Shown here piece by piece: positions 8,022 through 15,694 of a stretch of 23,497 nucleotides of DNA. How positions within the stretch are numbered: the stretch's first letter is position 1; every line of letters begins with the position of its first letter. The DNA lies in contig JAHZJY010000252.1 in NCBI GenBank assembly GCA_022600695.1, forward strand, positions 1-23,497, given 5' to 3'. The DNA comes from Actinomycetes bacterium (GTDB lineage Bacteria > Actinomycetota > Actinomycetes > Mycobacteriales > Mycobacteriaceae). Position numbers and translations under genes: made by a program. Below the pieces are notes generated by a model. That model was not told the DNA's origin. It did no database searches and saw nothing but the letters and a program-made list of their open reading frames with translations.

Positions 8022-8173
8022 GGCCCCTCTTCTATTGAAGACGACCGGGCCGACAGGCGCCCGCCGAGGCCCCTATGGTCATCCACGCGTAATGATTCCA
8101 GAGCGGCAGCGGCAGTAATCTACGCTGGCGTTGACCTGCGGTTTCGGACATGAATACGTCGAGAGGGCCCCCC
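8022..8173. promoter_or_regulatory. Divergent intergenic region between crtE and an SDR gene
   Basis: These 152 bp must hold the promoter of the crt operon and that of the SDR. For the SDR, TTGACC at 8131-8136 lies about 15-17 bp before a weak -10-like GAATAC/ATACGT. For crtE, GGAATC on the minus strand (around 8095-8100) could be an ECF-type -35, but no clear matching -10 is seen. I see no clean operator palindrome. Confidence 0.35.
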
Positions 8174-8914
8174 ATGACACAGCTGAGCGACAAGGTCGCC
8201 CTGGTGACCGGGGCGTCCTCCGGACTGGGCGCGCAGGTCGCTCAACTGTTCGCCGAACGCGGCGCGACGGTGTTCGGTATCGCCCGCGACACGACCCGAC
8301 TGGCCGGTGTCTTCGAGGACGTCCCGGGCGGGGTGTGCGCCGCAGCCGATATCACCGACCCGATGGCCTGCCGAGACGCCGTGGCGCAGTGCGTGGCCCG
8401 CTTCGGCCGGCTTGACGTGCTGGTCAACGCGGCGGGTTTTCATCAGATGCGGCACACGACCGACGTCACCGACGACGACTGGGCCTACGACCTGGCCGCC
8501 AACCTGACGGGGCCGTTCAACCTGTGCCGGGCCGCGCTGCCGCATCTGCTGGAAACCGGCGGCAACATTGTCAACGTCGCCTCGGTGGCCGGGGTCGAGG
8601 GCGAGGTCTACTCCGCCGGGTACTGCGCCGCCAAGCACGGCCTGGTCGGGCTGACCCGCGCCCTGGCCGTCGAGTTCACCAAGGAACGCCTGCGCGTCAA
8701 CGTGGTCTGCCCGGGCGGCATGCTGACCCCGCAGGTCACCGACTTCACCGCCCCGGACAACGCCGACTACAAACTCATCATGCGGATCGCCGCCCCGCGG
8801 GGGCTGATGGAACCGCGCGACGTGGCCTCGGTGATCGCGTTCCTGGCCGGCGACGAAGCCGCCGCCGTGCACGGGGCGGTGTACGTGGTCGACCACGGCA
8901 AACTCGCCGGCTGA
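8174..8914 (+). CDS. Short-chain dehydrogenase/reductase (SDR)
   Basis: The protein is 246 aa. It has the classical SDR layout: cofactor motif TGASSGLG (residues 13-20), NAAG in the middle of the fold, and catalytic Ser (NVASVAG) with Tyr and Lys in YCAAKHG. The PGG segment after the active site is also typical. The ATG at 8174 follows GAGAGG at about 7-nt spacing. An upstream ATG at 8150 lacks a ribosome site. It is divergent from crtE. Substrate unknown; a role in pigment or retinoid-like alcohol oxidation would be speculation based on position only. Confidence 0.9.
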   Translation: MTQLSDKVALVTGASSGLGAQVAQLFAERGATVFGIARDTTRLAGVFEDVPGGVCAAADITDPMACRDAVAQCVARFGRLDVLVNAAGFHQMRHTTDVTDDDWAYDLAANLTGPFNLCRAALPHLLETGGNIVNVASVAGVEGEVYSAGYCAAKHGLVGLTRALAVEFTKERLRVNVVCPGGMLTPQVTDFTAPDNADYKLIMRIAAPRGLMEPRDVASVIAFLAGDEAAAVHGAVYVVDHGKLAG

Positions 8915-8939
8915 TCGGGGTCGCCCCCCGCAGGTGCGG

Positions 8940-9275
8940 CTACTGCGCCGCGTTCTGCAGCACACCTATTCTGTCCGGGCAGTACGTGTTGATGGCCGCA
9001 CCGACGAACTGCCAGGCCTGAGACTGGGTGGAGTCCCGATCCAGATTCCGGGAGACGAAGAACGCCGAGGCGTAGGCGTCGCCGTCGACCCCCTTGGCCA
9101 GACGCTTGCAGGTGATCTTTCCAAGCCAGGCGTTGTAATCACGGGGCCCGTAAATGCCGAACTCGTGCAACTGATCAGCGAAGGCGATGTCGGGGTCCGC
9201 CTGCGCCGCGGGAGCGAGCAGGACCGCCACCGCCGCCGCCGCAAGCCCGGTCGCCATCCGCGTCGAGAAGCTCAT
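8940..9275 (-). CDS. Secreted DUF732 protein
   Basis: The protein is 111 aa. A signal peptide with a hydrophobic core ends at AQA (residues 24-26), followed by DPDIAFADQLHEFGIY, the usual mature start of DUF732 proteins, which are abundant and mostly uncharacterised in mycobacteria. Two cysteines (ITCKRLAKG and NTYCPD) are likely disulphide-bonded. The ATG at 9275 sits exactly 7 nt after a TACAAT box, which suggests a leaderless mRNA; an ATG at 9284 is less likely for that reason. It is convergent with the SDR and divergent from the DUF5078-like gene. Confidence 0.8.
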   Translation of the reverse strand: MSFSTRMATGLAAAAVAVLLAPAAQADPDIAFADQLHEFGIYGPRDYNAWLGKITCKRLAKGVDGDAYASAFFVSRNLDRDSTQSQAWQFVGAAINTYCPDRIGVLQNAAQ

Positions 9276-9282
9276 AGTCCGC

Positions 9283-9314
9283 ATTGTAAGCGGAACACTT
9301 ACATCAGCTAATCT
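9283..9314. promoter_or_regulatory. Overlapping divergent promoters of the two small secreted-protein genes
   Basis: Minus strand: TACAAT (9288-9283), then 7 nt, then the ATG at 9275. Plus strand: TAATCT at 9309-9314 with a possible -35 TTGTAA at 9284-9289 (19-nt spacing), followed by GGGAGG before the DUF5078-like start. The minus -10 and the plus -35 share bases, so the two promoters may exclude each other. Confidence 0.45.
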
Positions 9315-9332
9315 CTTCTCGGGAGGATCATG

Positions 9333-9782
9333 ATGAGATCTCTGCGAATTGCGCCCGTGCTGGCCGCGTTGGCCGTCGCCGCCGGGTCGATGGTGGCCCC
9401 CACGATCGCATCGGCGGACGCCACCGACGACTACCCCATCCCCAACCGGATGCTGCAGACCACCTGCACCGCCGAGCAGATCATGGCCGCGGCCCGTGAT
9501 GTGGAACCGGTCTACTTCGAGCGTTACATGATCGACTACAACAACAAGTCGCCGGAGGTCCAGCAGGCCGCACGGGACTATATTCACGACTTCTACGCCA
9601 AGACCCCGGCGGAGCGGCGGGCCTGGTCCGAGGAGTTGGCCACCAATATCTACGCCGATCCGCTGGCGTTCCAGTGGCCCAACCACTCCAAGCTGTTCTT
9701 CAACAACAAGGGTGTGGCGGCGAACACCACCGACATCTGTAACCAGTACCCGCCCAGTGACATGTCACTGTGGGAATGGTGA
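9333..9782 (+). CDS. Secreted DUF5078-like protein
   Basis: The protein is 149 aa. A signal peptide ends near IASA, followed by DATDDYPIPNRMLQTTC. The conserved body (RYMIDYNNKSPEVQQAARDY, then FFNNKGVAANTTDIC) looks like DUF5078, a mycobacterial secreted family of unknown function (family name from memory). Two cysteines flank the domain and may pair. GGGAGG precedes two adjacent ATGs; the second, at 9333, has the better 6-nt spacing. Its stop overlaps the start region of the NTF2-like gene, which implies co-translation. Confidence 0.72.
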   Translation: MRSLRIAPVLAALAVAAGSMVAPTIASADATDDYPIPNRMLQTTCTAEQIMAAARDVEPVYFERYMIDYNNKSPEVQQAARDYIHDFYAKTPAERRAWSEELATNIYADPLAFQWPNHSKLFFNNKGVAANTTDICNQYPPSDMSLWEW

Positions 9783-10186
9783 GCACCCCGGCGGTCATCG
9801 AACGCTGGCTGCGCATCATCGAGAGCGGTCAGACCGAAACCGGGTATCTGACTACCGAACTCGAGGACATGCTCACCGAGGACGCGGTGTTCTACTCGCC
9901 CGCCGTGTTCTCCCCGCAGCGGGGCCGGGCCACGACGGTCGCGTATCTGCTCGCTGCCGAGCGGATGTTCGCCGGAACCGACTTCCACTATGTGGAGAAA
10001 TGGTTCGGCGATGACTCCGCGGTATTGCAGTTCACCGCCGACGTCGATGGGCTCACCGTGGAGGGTATTGACATGATCCACTGGAACGACGAGGGCAAGA
10101 TCACGACGGTCAAGGTGATGATCCGCCCGTTCACGGCGCTGCAGGGTGTGGTCGGCAGGATGGCCGAACTCCTCGCCGCCGGTTAG
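9776..10186 (+). CDS. NTF2/SnoaL-like small protein
   Basis: The protein is about 136 aa, cytosolic, with no signal peptide. The layout (helical N-terminus VIERWLRIIESG, EDAVFYSPAVFSPQRG, HYVEKWFGDD, IDMIHWNDEGKITTVKVM) is that of the NTF2/SnoaL cone fold. Such proteins are isomerases, hydrolases or ligand binders; the function here is not readable. The ATG at 9776 or GTG at 9779 overlaps the stop of the preceding gene, so they form a two-gene unit. Confidence 0.75.
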   Translation: MVSTPAVIERWLRIIESGQTETGYLTTELEDMLTEDAVFYSPAVFSPQRGRATTVAYLLAAERMFAGTDFHYVEKWFGDDSAVLQFTADVDGLTVEGIDMIHWNDEGKITTVKVMIRPFTALQGVVGRMAELLAAG

Positions 10187-10277
10187 CAAGGTAGCTGCGG
10201 GCACTTCAGGCCGCGATAACGGTTTGCCCACAATCCGCCCCGAGTCAGGCTTGGAGAAGTGCCGAAAAACTGCCCCA

Positions 10278-10302
10278 AGCAGGGTCTTCACCTCACCCTG
10301 CT
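10278..10302. other. Perfect 8-bp inverted repeat in the gap before the DUF4185 gene
   Basis: AGCAGGGT (10278-10285) and ACCCTGCT (10295-10302) are separated by a 9-nt loop. There is no T-run after it, so it may be a weak terminator of the NTF2-like unit or an operator. The rest of the 246-bp gap shows only a weak promoter candidate. Confidence 0.4.
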
Positions 10303-10316
10303 GACCCGGCGAGGCG

Positions 10317-10346
10317 TTGGAGGAATGTGGCCAATGTGAGTAGAGT
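10317..10346 (+). promoter_or_regulatory. Candidate promoter of the DUF4185 gene
   Basis: TTGGAG (10317-10322) and TAGAGT (10341-10346) are 18 bp apart, about 85 bp before the ATG. The -35 match is poor; position is the main support. Confidence 0.25.
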
Positions 10347-10432
10347 TCACTCAAGCCCGTTGCCGGGACGTAGATGCTGCGAGTTTGCCGTCGGCGGTGA
10401 CCGGCAATCAGCCACAGGCAGGAGTGTTCGCG

Positions 10433-12409
10433 ATGAGTTCAGCCAGGGGTGGCGCCGTTCATATCGGCCGGATCGGGGCGCTGGCGCTCACCCTGGGCGT
10501 GGGTGCCGCCGTGGCCTCCGGTACCGCCGTGGCGCGGGCCGATACGGCGGATTCGGACGGTCCGGGTTCCTCGGAACGGTCCTCGCAGCGGGCCTCTGCC
10601 GGCAGCGCCCCGAACGCCGCGTCAGCGAACACTCCGCGGCGCGCGCCCCGCGGCGCCACGGTCCGCACCAATCCGCGGTCGGACCCAACCACCATCGCCG
10701 AAGGCGGCATATCCGCTACCGCCCAGCGGCCCGCTGCGGGCTCAGCGTCCGTCACCAGAGACAACGCATCAGATGCCCGAACGACGATTCCGGTCGTCTC
10801 ACCAGCCGCGAAGGCGACACCGAAGCCATCGGCCGCATTGACCCCGCTGCCCGCCCCGGCGAAACCCGTGGCGCCGATCCTGGTCTCGAAGCCGGCGGTA
10901 GCGCCCCTGCCCGCCCCGGTCGCCGCGCAGGTCATCGTGCCCGCACCCGCTGTGACGAGCGTCCCCGTTGCAGTCGCTGCGCCGAAGCCCGCCCCCGCCC
11001 GTGCAATGAGGGGGGCACCCCGGTTGCTGAACGCTGTCGGCCTGGACCCGGCTGCGGCCTCGACGACAACCGGGACCCTGCTGGACACCCCGGCGCTGTG
11101 GGCGCTGATGGCCTTCAGCCGCGGCGAGATCGGGCGCAGTCGCGCGCAGGCCGCCAGGGTCGCCGGACCCAGCGCCGCGGTCCCCACAGCGCTCGTCACG
11201 ACTCCGTCCAACCTCCCCTCGGCCGAACGTGGCTGGGTGACCGGCCAGCGCAATACGGCCTGGCCCGGCTTCAACTGGTCGCAGACCAACAACACCCGAT
11301 GGGCCAGCATCGACGGCACCGATCTGGGCATCATGTGGTTCAACGGCGATAACGGCCTGACCCAGGTGGCCTTCGGCGACACTTTCAGTGGGCCCAATAT
11401 GACCGGCGACTGGCGCTCCAACACTCTGCTGCTCAGCGATGACACCCAGCTGTACGACGGTTTGTCGCTGATCAACACCGGATATGCGGGCCAGTTCATC
11501 CCCGCCGCCCGCAACCAGGTGTTCTTCATCGGCTCCGAAGTCACCAACATCCCCACCTCCGCGGTCTACGCCCGCGGCGAGAACTACGTCAACTACATGT
11601 CGGTGAAGTCATGGGATAGCCCCGGGCGCTGGACCACCAACTACTCGGCGATCTCGATGTACAACGAGGCCACCGACAAATGGGTGCTGCAGCCCTCCTC
11701 GGTGCGCTCGGCCGGCTGGTTCCGCTCGTCCACCCCGTACGTGGCCGGCAGCCAGAACTTCCAGCAGATGGCCTACGTCCTGGAACCGGAGAGCAAGGTC
11801 GTCGGTGATACCCGCTACATCTACGCCTTCGGCACTCCGGCAGGCCGGACCGGCTCGGCCTTCCTGTCCCGGGTCCCGGACGGCGCAATCACCGACCTGA
11901 AACAGTACGAGTACTGGGACGGTGACAGCTGGGTGCTGGACAAGCCGGCGGTGGCCGCACCGGTGATCGGCGACTCGCCCAACTCTGCCGGGTTGTTCGG
12001 CTTCGTCAGAGACATCGCCAACAACCCGGACTTCTTCGGGGGCTGGTTCGCCGGGCTCACCGGCGCGAAGACTGGCGGCAACGTCAGTGAGATGTCGATC
12101 CAGTACAACGAGTACCTCGACAAGTACGTGGTGATGTACGGCAACGGTCTCAACAACGTCATCCTGCGCACTGCCGACAGCCCCGAGGGCGCCTGGTCGG
12201 ATCCGATAACGGTGGCCACCTCATTGCAGTATCCGGGCCTCTACGCTCCGATGATCCACCCGCTGTCGGGCACCGGTGAGCTCACCGACTCCGACGGCAA
12301 CCCCGACGTGTCAAACATGTACTGGAACATGTCGCTTTGGGGCAACTACAACGTCGTGCTGATGCAGACCGACCTCGCCCCGCTGGCTCCCGTCACCACG
12401 CTGGTCTGA
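10433..12409 (+). CDS. Secreted DUF4185 protein (GH183-type D-arabinanase candidate)
   Basis: The protein is 658 aa. A signal peptide (GALALTLGVGAAVASGTA) ends at ARA near residue 36, as in many mycobacterial exported proteins. A long Ala/Pro/Ser-rich linker spans about residues 40-260, followed by a DUF4185 domain from about 265 to the end (GWVTGQRNTAWPG, VAFGDTFSG, MSIQYNEYLDKYVVMYGNG, YPGLYAPMIHPLSG). From memory, DUF4185 members were shown to be endo-D-arabinanases (CAZy GH183), which would make mycobacterial arabinogalactan or lipoarabinomannan the likely substrate; this member's activity is inferred. The ATG has AGGAG at 8-nt spacing. An LCP ligase gene follows 64 bp downstream. Confidence 0.8.
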   Translation: MSSARGGAVHIGRIGALALTLGVGAAVASGTAVARADTADSDGPGSSERSSQRASAGSAPNAASANTPRRAPRGATVRTNPRSDPTTIAEGGISATAQRPAAGSASVTRDNASDARTTIPVVSPAAKATPKPSAALTPLPAPAKPVAPILVSKPAVAPLPAPVAAQVIVPAPAVTSVPVAVAAPKPAPARAMRGAPRLLNAVGLDPAAASTTTGTLLDTPALWALMAFSRGEIGRSRAQAARVAGPSAAVPTALVTTPSNLPSAERGWVTGQRNTAWPGFNWSQTNNTRWASIDGTDLGIMWFNGDNGLTQVAFGDTFSGPNMTGDWRSNTLLLSDDTQLYDGLSLINTGYAGQFIPAARNQVFFIGSEVTNIPTSAVYARGENYVNYMSVKSWDSPGRWTTNYSAISMYNEATDKWVLQPSSVRSAGWFRSSTPYVAGSQNFQQMAYVLEPESKVVGDTRYIYAFGTPAGRTGSAFLSRVPDGAITDLKQYEYWDGDSWVLDKPAVAAPVIGDSPNSAGLFGFVRDIANNPDFFGGWFAGLTGAKTGGNVSEMSIQYNEYLDKYVVMYGNGLNNVILRTADSPEGAWSDPITVATSLQYPGLYAPMIHPLSGTGELTDSDGNPDVSNMYWNMSLWGNYNVVLMQTDLAPLAPVTTLV

Positions 12410-12473
12410 GTGGGCGCTACCGAGCACAGCGGCCCGCGCTCACCCCGTACCGGCTAACCACACACTGGCGATC

Positions 12474-14024
12474 ATGTATCCGACGCCGATCCCCCCGGCG
12501 ACCACCGGTGGCAAGCGGCGCGGGCGGCACCGGCGGAGACACGATTCGCCCCGCCGCGCGGCCCGGATCGCCGCGCGCACCGCAATTGGGCTGGTGTCGG
12601 CGCTGGTGATCCTGAGCACCGGTCTGGCCTACTGGGAGACCCACGGGCTGCTCGGCGGGATCACCATCTCACGGGCGTTGGGCGTCGACGAAGCGCGATC
12701 ACCCGACGGAGCAATGAATATCCTGCTCATCGGCCTCGACTCCCGAAAAGACCAGGCGGGAAACGAGTTGCCGCCGAAAATCCTCGACCGGTTGCACGCC
12801 GGCGACTCCGAATCGGGCGGCTACAACACCAACACCCTGATCCTGGTGCACGTCGGGGAAGATGATCGCGTGGTGGCGTTCTCCATCCCGCGCGACGATT
12901 ACGTCGCCGTCAGCGGAATCACCGGCTACGACCACATCAAGATCAAAGAAGCCTACGGGCTGACCAAGGCCCAGACCGAACAGGAACTCATCGACGACGG
13001 CGTGACCGATCAGGCCGAACTCGAGAGCGCGGGGCGCGAGGCGGGCCGCGCGGCAACCATCCGCGCGGTACGCAACCTGACCGGCCAGCCCATCGACTAC
13101 TTCGCCGAGGTCAACCTCGCCGGCTTCTACCATCTCACCGAAAGCCTCGGCGGGGTCGAGGTGTGCCTGAACACTGCCGTTGACGACGACTACTCCGGGG
13201 CCGACTTCCCGGCCGGGCGCCAAACACTGAACGCCGAACAGGCGCTGGCCTTCGTCCGTCAGCGCCACGGGCTGGAGAACGGCGACCTCGACCGCACTCA
13301 CCGCCAGCAGGCATTCCTGCTGGCGGTGATGCGCCAACTCCAGGACTCCGGCTCGTTCACCGACCTGGACCGGTTCCGGAGCCTGATGGACGTCGCCCGC
13401 GAGGACATCGTGCTGTCCCAGGGCTGGGGTGAGGACCAATTCCGCCGGATGGCCGCGCTGGCCGGCGGCGACGTCGAATTCCGAACGCTACCGGTGCTGC
13501 GCTACGAGAACATCAACGGCCAGGACGTCAACATCGTCGATCCCGCACAGATCCGCTCGGAGATAGCCCAAATCATCGGGGGCACCGCGACCCCGACCAT
13601 CGACGCCACAACGCCACCGAACCCGGACACCGTCGTCGACGTGGTCAACGCCGGCGATACCGCGGGACTGGCCGCGAAAACCGCCGAGTTCCTCAGCGAT
13701 CTGGGCTACACGACCGACGAGATCCGCGACCGGGAATCCGGGGAACCGCTTGAGACGACCGTCGACTACGGGCCTGGCGCACAGACCGACGCCGAGGCCC
13801 TGGCCACCCGTCTCGGCATCGACGACGCCCCGCAGCCCAGCAGCGCACTGGCCGTCGACCACGTCCGCATCGTGCTCGGTCCGGGGTACCAGGTGCCGAC
13901 CGCAGGCCCGGATCCGCAACCATCACTCGAACCGACCGGGGCCGAGTACGGCACAACGGTTACCCAAACCCCCGACGAGGGTGCACCGATCACCGCCGAC
14001 GACGGAATTCCCTGCGTCAACTAA
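12474..14024 (+). CDS. LytR-CpsA-Psr (LCP) family cell-wall ligase with LytR_C domain
   Basis: The protein is 516 aa. A basic, Arg-rich cytoplasmic tail (about 15-35) is followed by one membrane helix (about 36-54). The extracytoplasmic LCP domain starts at NILLIGLDSR (residue ~82) and holds the conserved SIPRDD and the later FVRQRHGLENGDLDRTHRQQ with its arginine and aspartate residues. A C-terminal LytR_C domain begins near VVDVVNAGDTAGLAAKT. LCP proteins transfer glycopolymers from a lipid carrier; in mycobacteria they attach arabinogalactan to peptidoglycan. The ATG at 12474 has no clear ribosome site. It probably shares a transcript with the DUF4185 gene. Closest by build to the mycobacterial CpsA/Lcp1 group; which member is not decided. 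Confidence 0.9.
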   Translation: MYPTPIPPATTGGKRRGRHRRRHDSPRRAARIAARTAIGLVSALVILSTGLAYWETHGLLGGITISRALGVDEARSPDGAMNILLIGLDSRKDQAGNELPPKILDRLHAGDSESGGYNTNTLILVHVGEDDRVVAFSIPRDDYVAVSGITGYDHIKIKEAYGLTKAQTEQELIDDGVTDQAELESAGREAGRAATIRAVRNLTGQPIDYFAEVNLAGFYHLTESLGGVEVCLNTAVDDDYSGADFPAGRQTLNAEQALAFVRQRHGLENGDLDRTHRQQAFLLAVMRQLQDSGSFTDLDRFRSLMDVAREDIVLSQGWGEDQFRRMAALAGGDVEFRTLPVLRYENINGQDVNIVDPAQIRSEIAQIIGGTATPTIDATTPPNPDTVVDVVNAGDTAGLAAKTAEFLSDLGYTTDEIRDRESGEPLETTVDYGPGAQTDAEALATRLGIDDAPQPSSALAVDHVRIVLGPGYQVPTAGPDPQPSLEPTGAEYGTTVTQTPDEGAPITADDGIPCVN

Positions 14025-14058
14025 GGTCCGTCGACCGTCTTCCACCCCCAGTCGAGCC

Positions 14059-14718
14059 CTAACAGTCGGCCAGGACCCGCGCGATCGCATCGCGTTCGGC
14101 GTCGGTCACCCACAGCCCGTACGCGGCTTTCACGTCGACGATGCGGCTGACGTAGGTGCAGCGGTAGGACCTGTTGGGCGGCAGCCAAGTCGCGGCGTCG
14201 CCGGCGCCCTTCTGCTGGTTCACCCACCCGATGGTGGCCTGCAGGTTGGCGGGGTCGTTGGCGAAGTTCTGGCGGGCGAACTCGTCCAACTGCTGAGCGC
14301 CCTTCTGCCAGGCGTCTGACAGCGCCACCACGTGGTCGATCTGAACATCCGCCGATGTTCCCGGGCCGCGAAGGAACGGCACGACGCTGCCGGTGTAGGG
14401 GTCATCGAGGACGCCGCTCAGCACCGTGCACCCGTTGGAACCGGGCCGAATGACGACGTCGACCAGGTCACGGCGCAGCATGTCATTGCGGGTGTCACAG
14501 CCGTTGTGCCCGTCGTCAACCGTGACGTCATCGGTCCAGCGCTGACCGAACAGATCCCGGTCATAGCCGGTCTTGGGGGCGCGTCCCTTGACCGCAAGCG
14601 TGTCGAGTTTCTCCAGCGTGTCCGTGGCGGAGTCGGCCGCCGCCGGGGCCGGGGCACTCAGCAGGCCGGCCACCACAACCGTCGCCAGTGCCGTGCACCG
14701 GAACGTCTTGCGCGCCAC
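14059..14718 (-). CDS. Secreted DUF1524 (HNH-type) nuclease-like protein
   Basis: The protein is 219 aa. The signal peptide ends at about residue 28 (APAAA|D). DUF1524 features are IDHVVALSDAWQKGA at 127-141, then NDPANLQATIGWVNQQKGAG, then WLPPNRSYRCTYVSR. The D-H pair of IDH and the following N are the expected HNH metal site. Members occur widely as exported proteins in actinobacteria; a role as extracellular nuclease is inferred. The GTG start follows AGGGGG at 4-nt spacing. It converges on the LCP gene and is divergent from the PTS operon. Confidence 0.8.
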   Translation of the reverse strand: MARKTFRCTALATVVVAGLLSAPAPAAADSATDTLEKLDTLAVKGRAPKTGYDRDLFGQRWTDDVTVDDGHNGCDTRNDMLRRDLVDVVIRPGSNGCTVLSGVLDDPYTGSVVPFLRGPGTSADVQIDHVVALSDAWQKGAQQLDEFARQNFANDPANLQATIGWVNQQKGAGDAATWLPPNRSYRCTYVSRIVDVKAAYGLWVTDAERDAIARVLADC

Positions 14719-14788
14719 GATCCCCCTCGCAGTGTCGCCTGGCAGCGTGTGGCCCCGACGCTACTCGACCGTTGCAACACTCTGCTGA

Positions 14789-14839
14789 TTCAACGACGTC
14801 GCTGTTTCAACGACGTCGCTGTTTCAACGACGTCGCCGG
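14789..14839. repeat. Three 17-bp direct repeats upstream of the PTS operon
   Basis: The unit TTCAACGACGTCGCTGT recurs at 14789, 14806 and 14823, with the last copy differing at its 3' end. Each unit holds the palindrome CGACGTCG. The array lies between divergent genes, about 70-120 bp before the PTS start, and looks like a set of operator sites at less than two helical turns per step. A separate GTTGCAAC palindrome lies at 14771-14778. Confidence 0.8.
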
Positions 14840-14891
14840 CCGTCCCCGCGACCGAGTTGAGCGATACCGGCAGGTTGCCCGGCTGCTGCGG

Positions 14892-14900
14892 TGTTAACGT
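14892..14900 (+). promoter_or_regulatory. Extended -10 element of the PTS operon
   Basis: TGT precedes TAACGT, giving an extended -10. Seven bases later comes the ATG at 14908. This suggests transcription starts at the ATG (leaderless), consistent with the absence of a ribosome site. No good -35 is seen. Confidence 0.45.
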
Positions 14901-14907
14901 CCCGGGC

Positions 14908-15681
14908 ATGCCGGGTCTGACTGGATTGCTCTGCGGGGATTGCATCGCCCTTGACGTGTCCGCGGCGACCTGGGAGCAGGCCGTGCTGGCGGCCGGCGGC
15001 CTGCTGGAACGGGCCGGGATAGCGGGCCCCGCCTACACCGGGGCGATGATCGACAACGTCCAGACCAACGGCCCCTACATCGTGGTGGCGCCGGGATTCG
15101 CCTTCGCCCACGCCCGGCCGTCCGAGGCCGTTCACCGCACCGGAATGTCCTGGGTGCGTCTCGCGCGTCCCGTTCCATTCGGCCATCGGACCAACGACCC
15201 GGTCGACCTGGTGGTCGCACTGGCCGCCACCGACGCCGGCGCGCACGCCGCGGCCATGGCCGAACTCGCCAAGGTGGTCGGCAGTGCCGACAAGCGGGCC
15301 GCCCTGGGCGCGGCGACCCGACCCGCCGACGTGCTGGCGATTCTGGACGGATCGCCGGTACCCGCCGATCCCGGTTCGGTTCCGCCGCGACGGAGTACCA
15401 ACCTGATCCTCACCGTCTGCGGAAACGGCCTCGGCACCAGCCTGTTCCTGAAGAACACCCTCGAACAGGTGCTCGGAACCTGGGGTTGGTCCCCGTTCAT
15501 CACCGTCGAGGCCACCGACACCATCTCGGCGAAGGGGCGGGCGAAGGAGGCCGATCTCATCATGACCTCCGGTGAGATCGCCCGGACGCTCGGCGATGTG
15601 GGCGTGCCGGTGAAGGTCATCGAGAACTTCACCTCCACCCGCGAGATCGACGCAGCACTGCGAACTTGCTACGACATCTGA
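14908..15681 (+). CDS. Ascorbate-type PTS enzyme IIA-IIB fusion (UlaC-UlaB-like)
   Basis: The protein is 257 aa. The IIA domain (about 1-148) holds the phospho-acceptor His68 in FAFAHARPSE, at the same position I recall for E. coli UlaC. A proline-rich linker (about 149-163) leads to the IIB domain with the phospho-cysteine C171 in LTVCGNGLGTSLF. Phosphate would pass from HPr to His68 to Cys171 to the sugar in the membrane IIC encoded next. In E. coli these are separate proteins; here they are fused. The ATG is chosen because a -10 box lies 7 nt upstream; the frame is open further upstream but without family sequence. No EI, HPr or catabolic gene is nearby, so the substrate may not be ascorbate. 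Confidence 0.85.
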   Translation: MPGLTGLLCGDCIALDVSAATWEQAVLAAGGLLERAGIAGPAYTGAMIDNVQTNGPYIVVAPGFAFAHARPSEAVHRTGMSWVRLARPVPFGHRTNDPVDLVVALAATDAGAHAAAMAELAKVVGSADKRAALGAATRPADVLAILDGSPVPADPGSVPPRRSTNLILTVCGNGLGTSLFLKNTLEQVLGTWGWSPFITVEATDTISAKGRAKEADLIMTSGEIARTLGDVGVPVKVIENFTSTREIDAALRTCYDI

Positions 15682-15694
15682 CTGGAGGAGCACC

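Noticed and set aside
5484..8153. Very long plus-strand open frame (889 codons) opposite crtI and crtE
   Set aside because: It is antisense to two clearly recognised genes, has low-complexity Gly/Arg/His/Gln-rich sequence and no domain; it is a high-GC shadow frame.
9276..9686. N-terminal extension of the DUF732 frame to 9686
   Set aside because: It runs antisense through the DUF5078-like gene and lacks a signal peptide; the signal peptide begins at the ATG at 9275.
10459..11556. Minus-strand frame of 365 codons opposite the DUF4185 gene
   Set aside because: It mirrors the Ala/Pro-rich linker, has no domain, and lacks a ribosome site.
14789..14839. Short regularly spaced repeats as a possible CRISPR array
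   Set aside because: The units are 17 bp and directly tandem with no spacers, and no cas genes are nearby.
14332..14907. Long upstream extension of the PTS IIA-IIB frame
   Set aside because: It is antisense to the DUF1524 gene, crosses the 17-bp repeats, and the IIA family starts at 14908.
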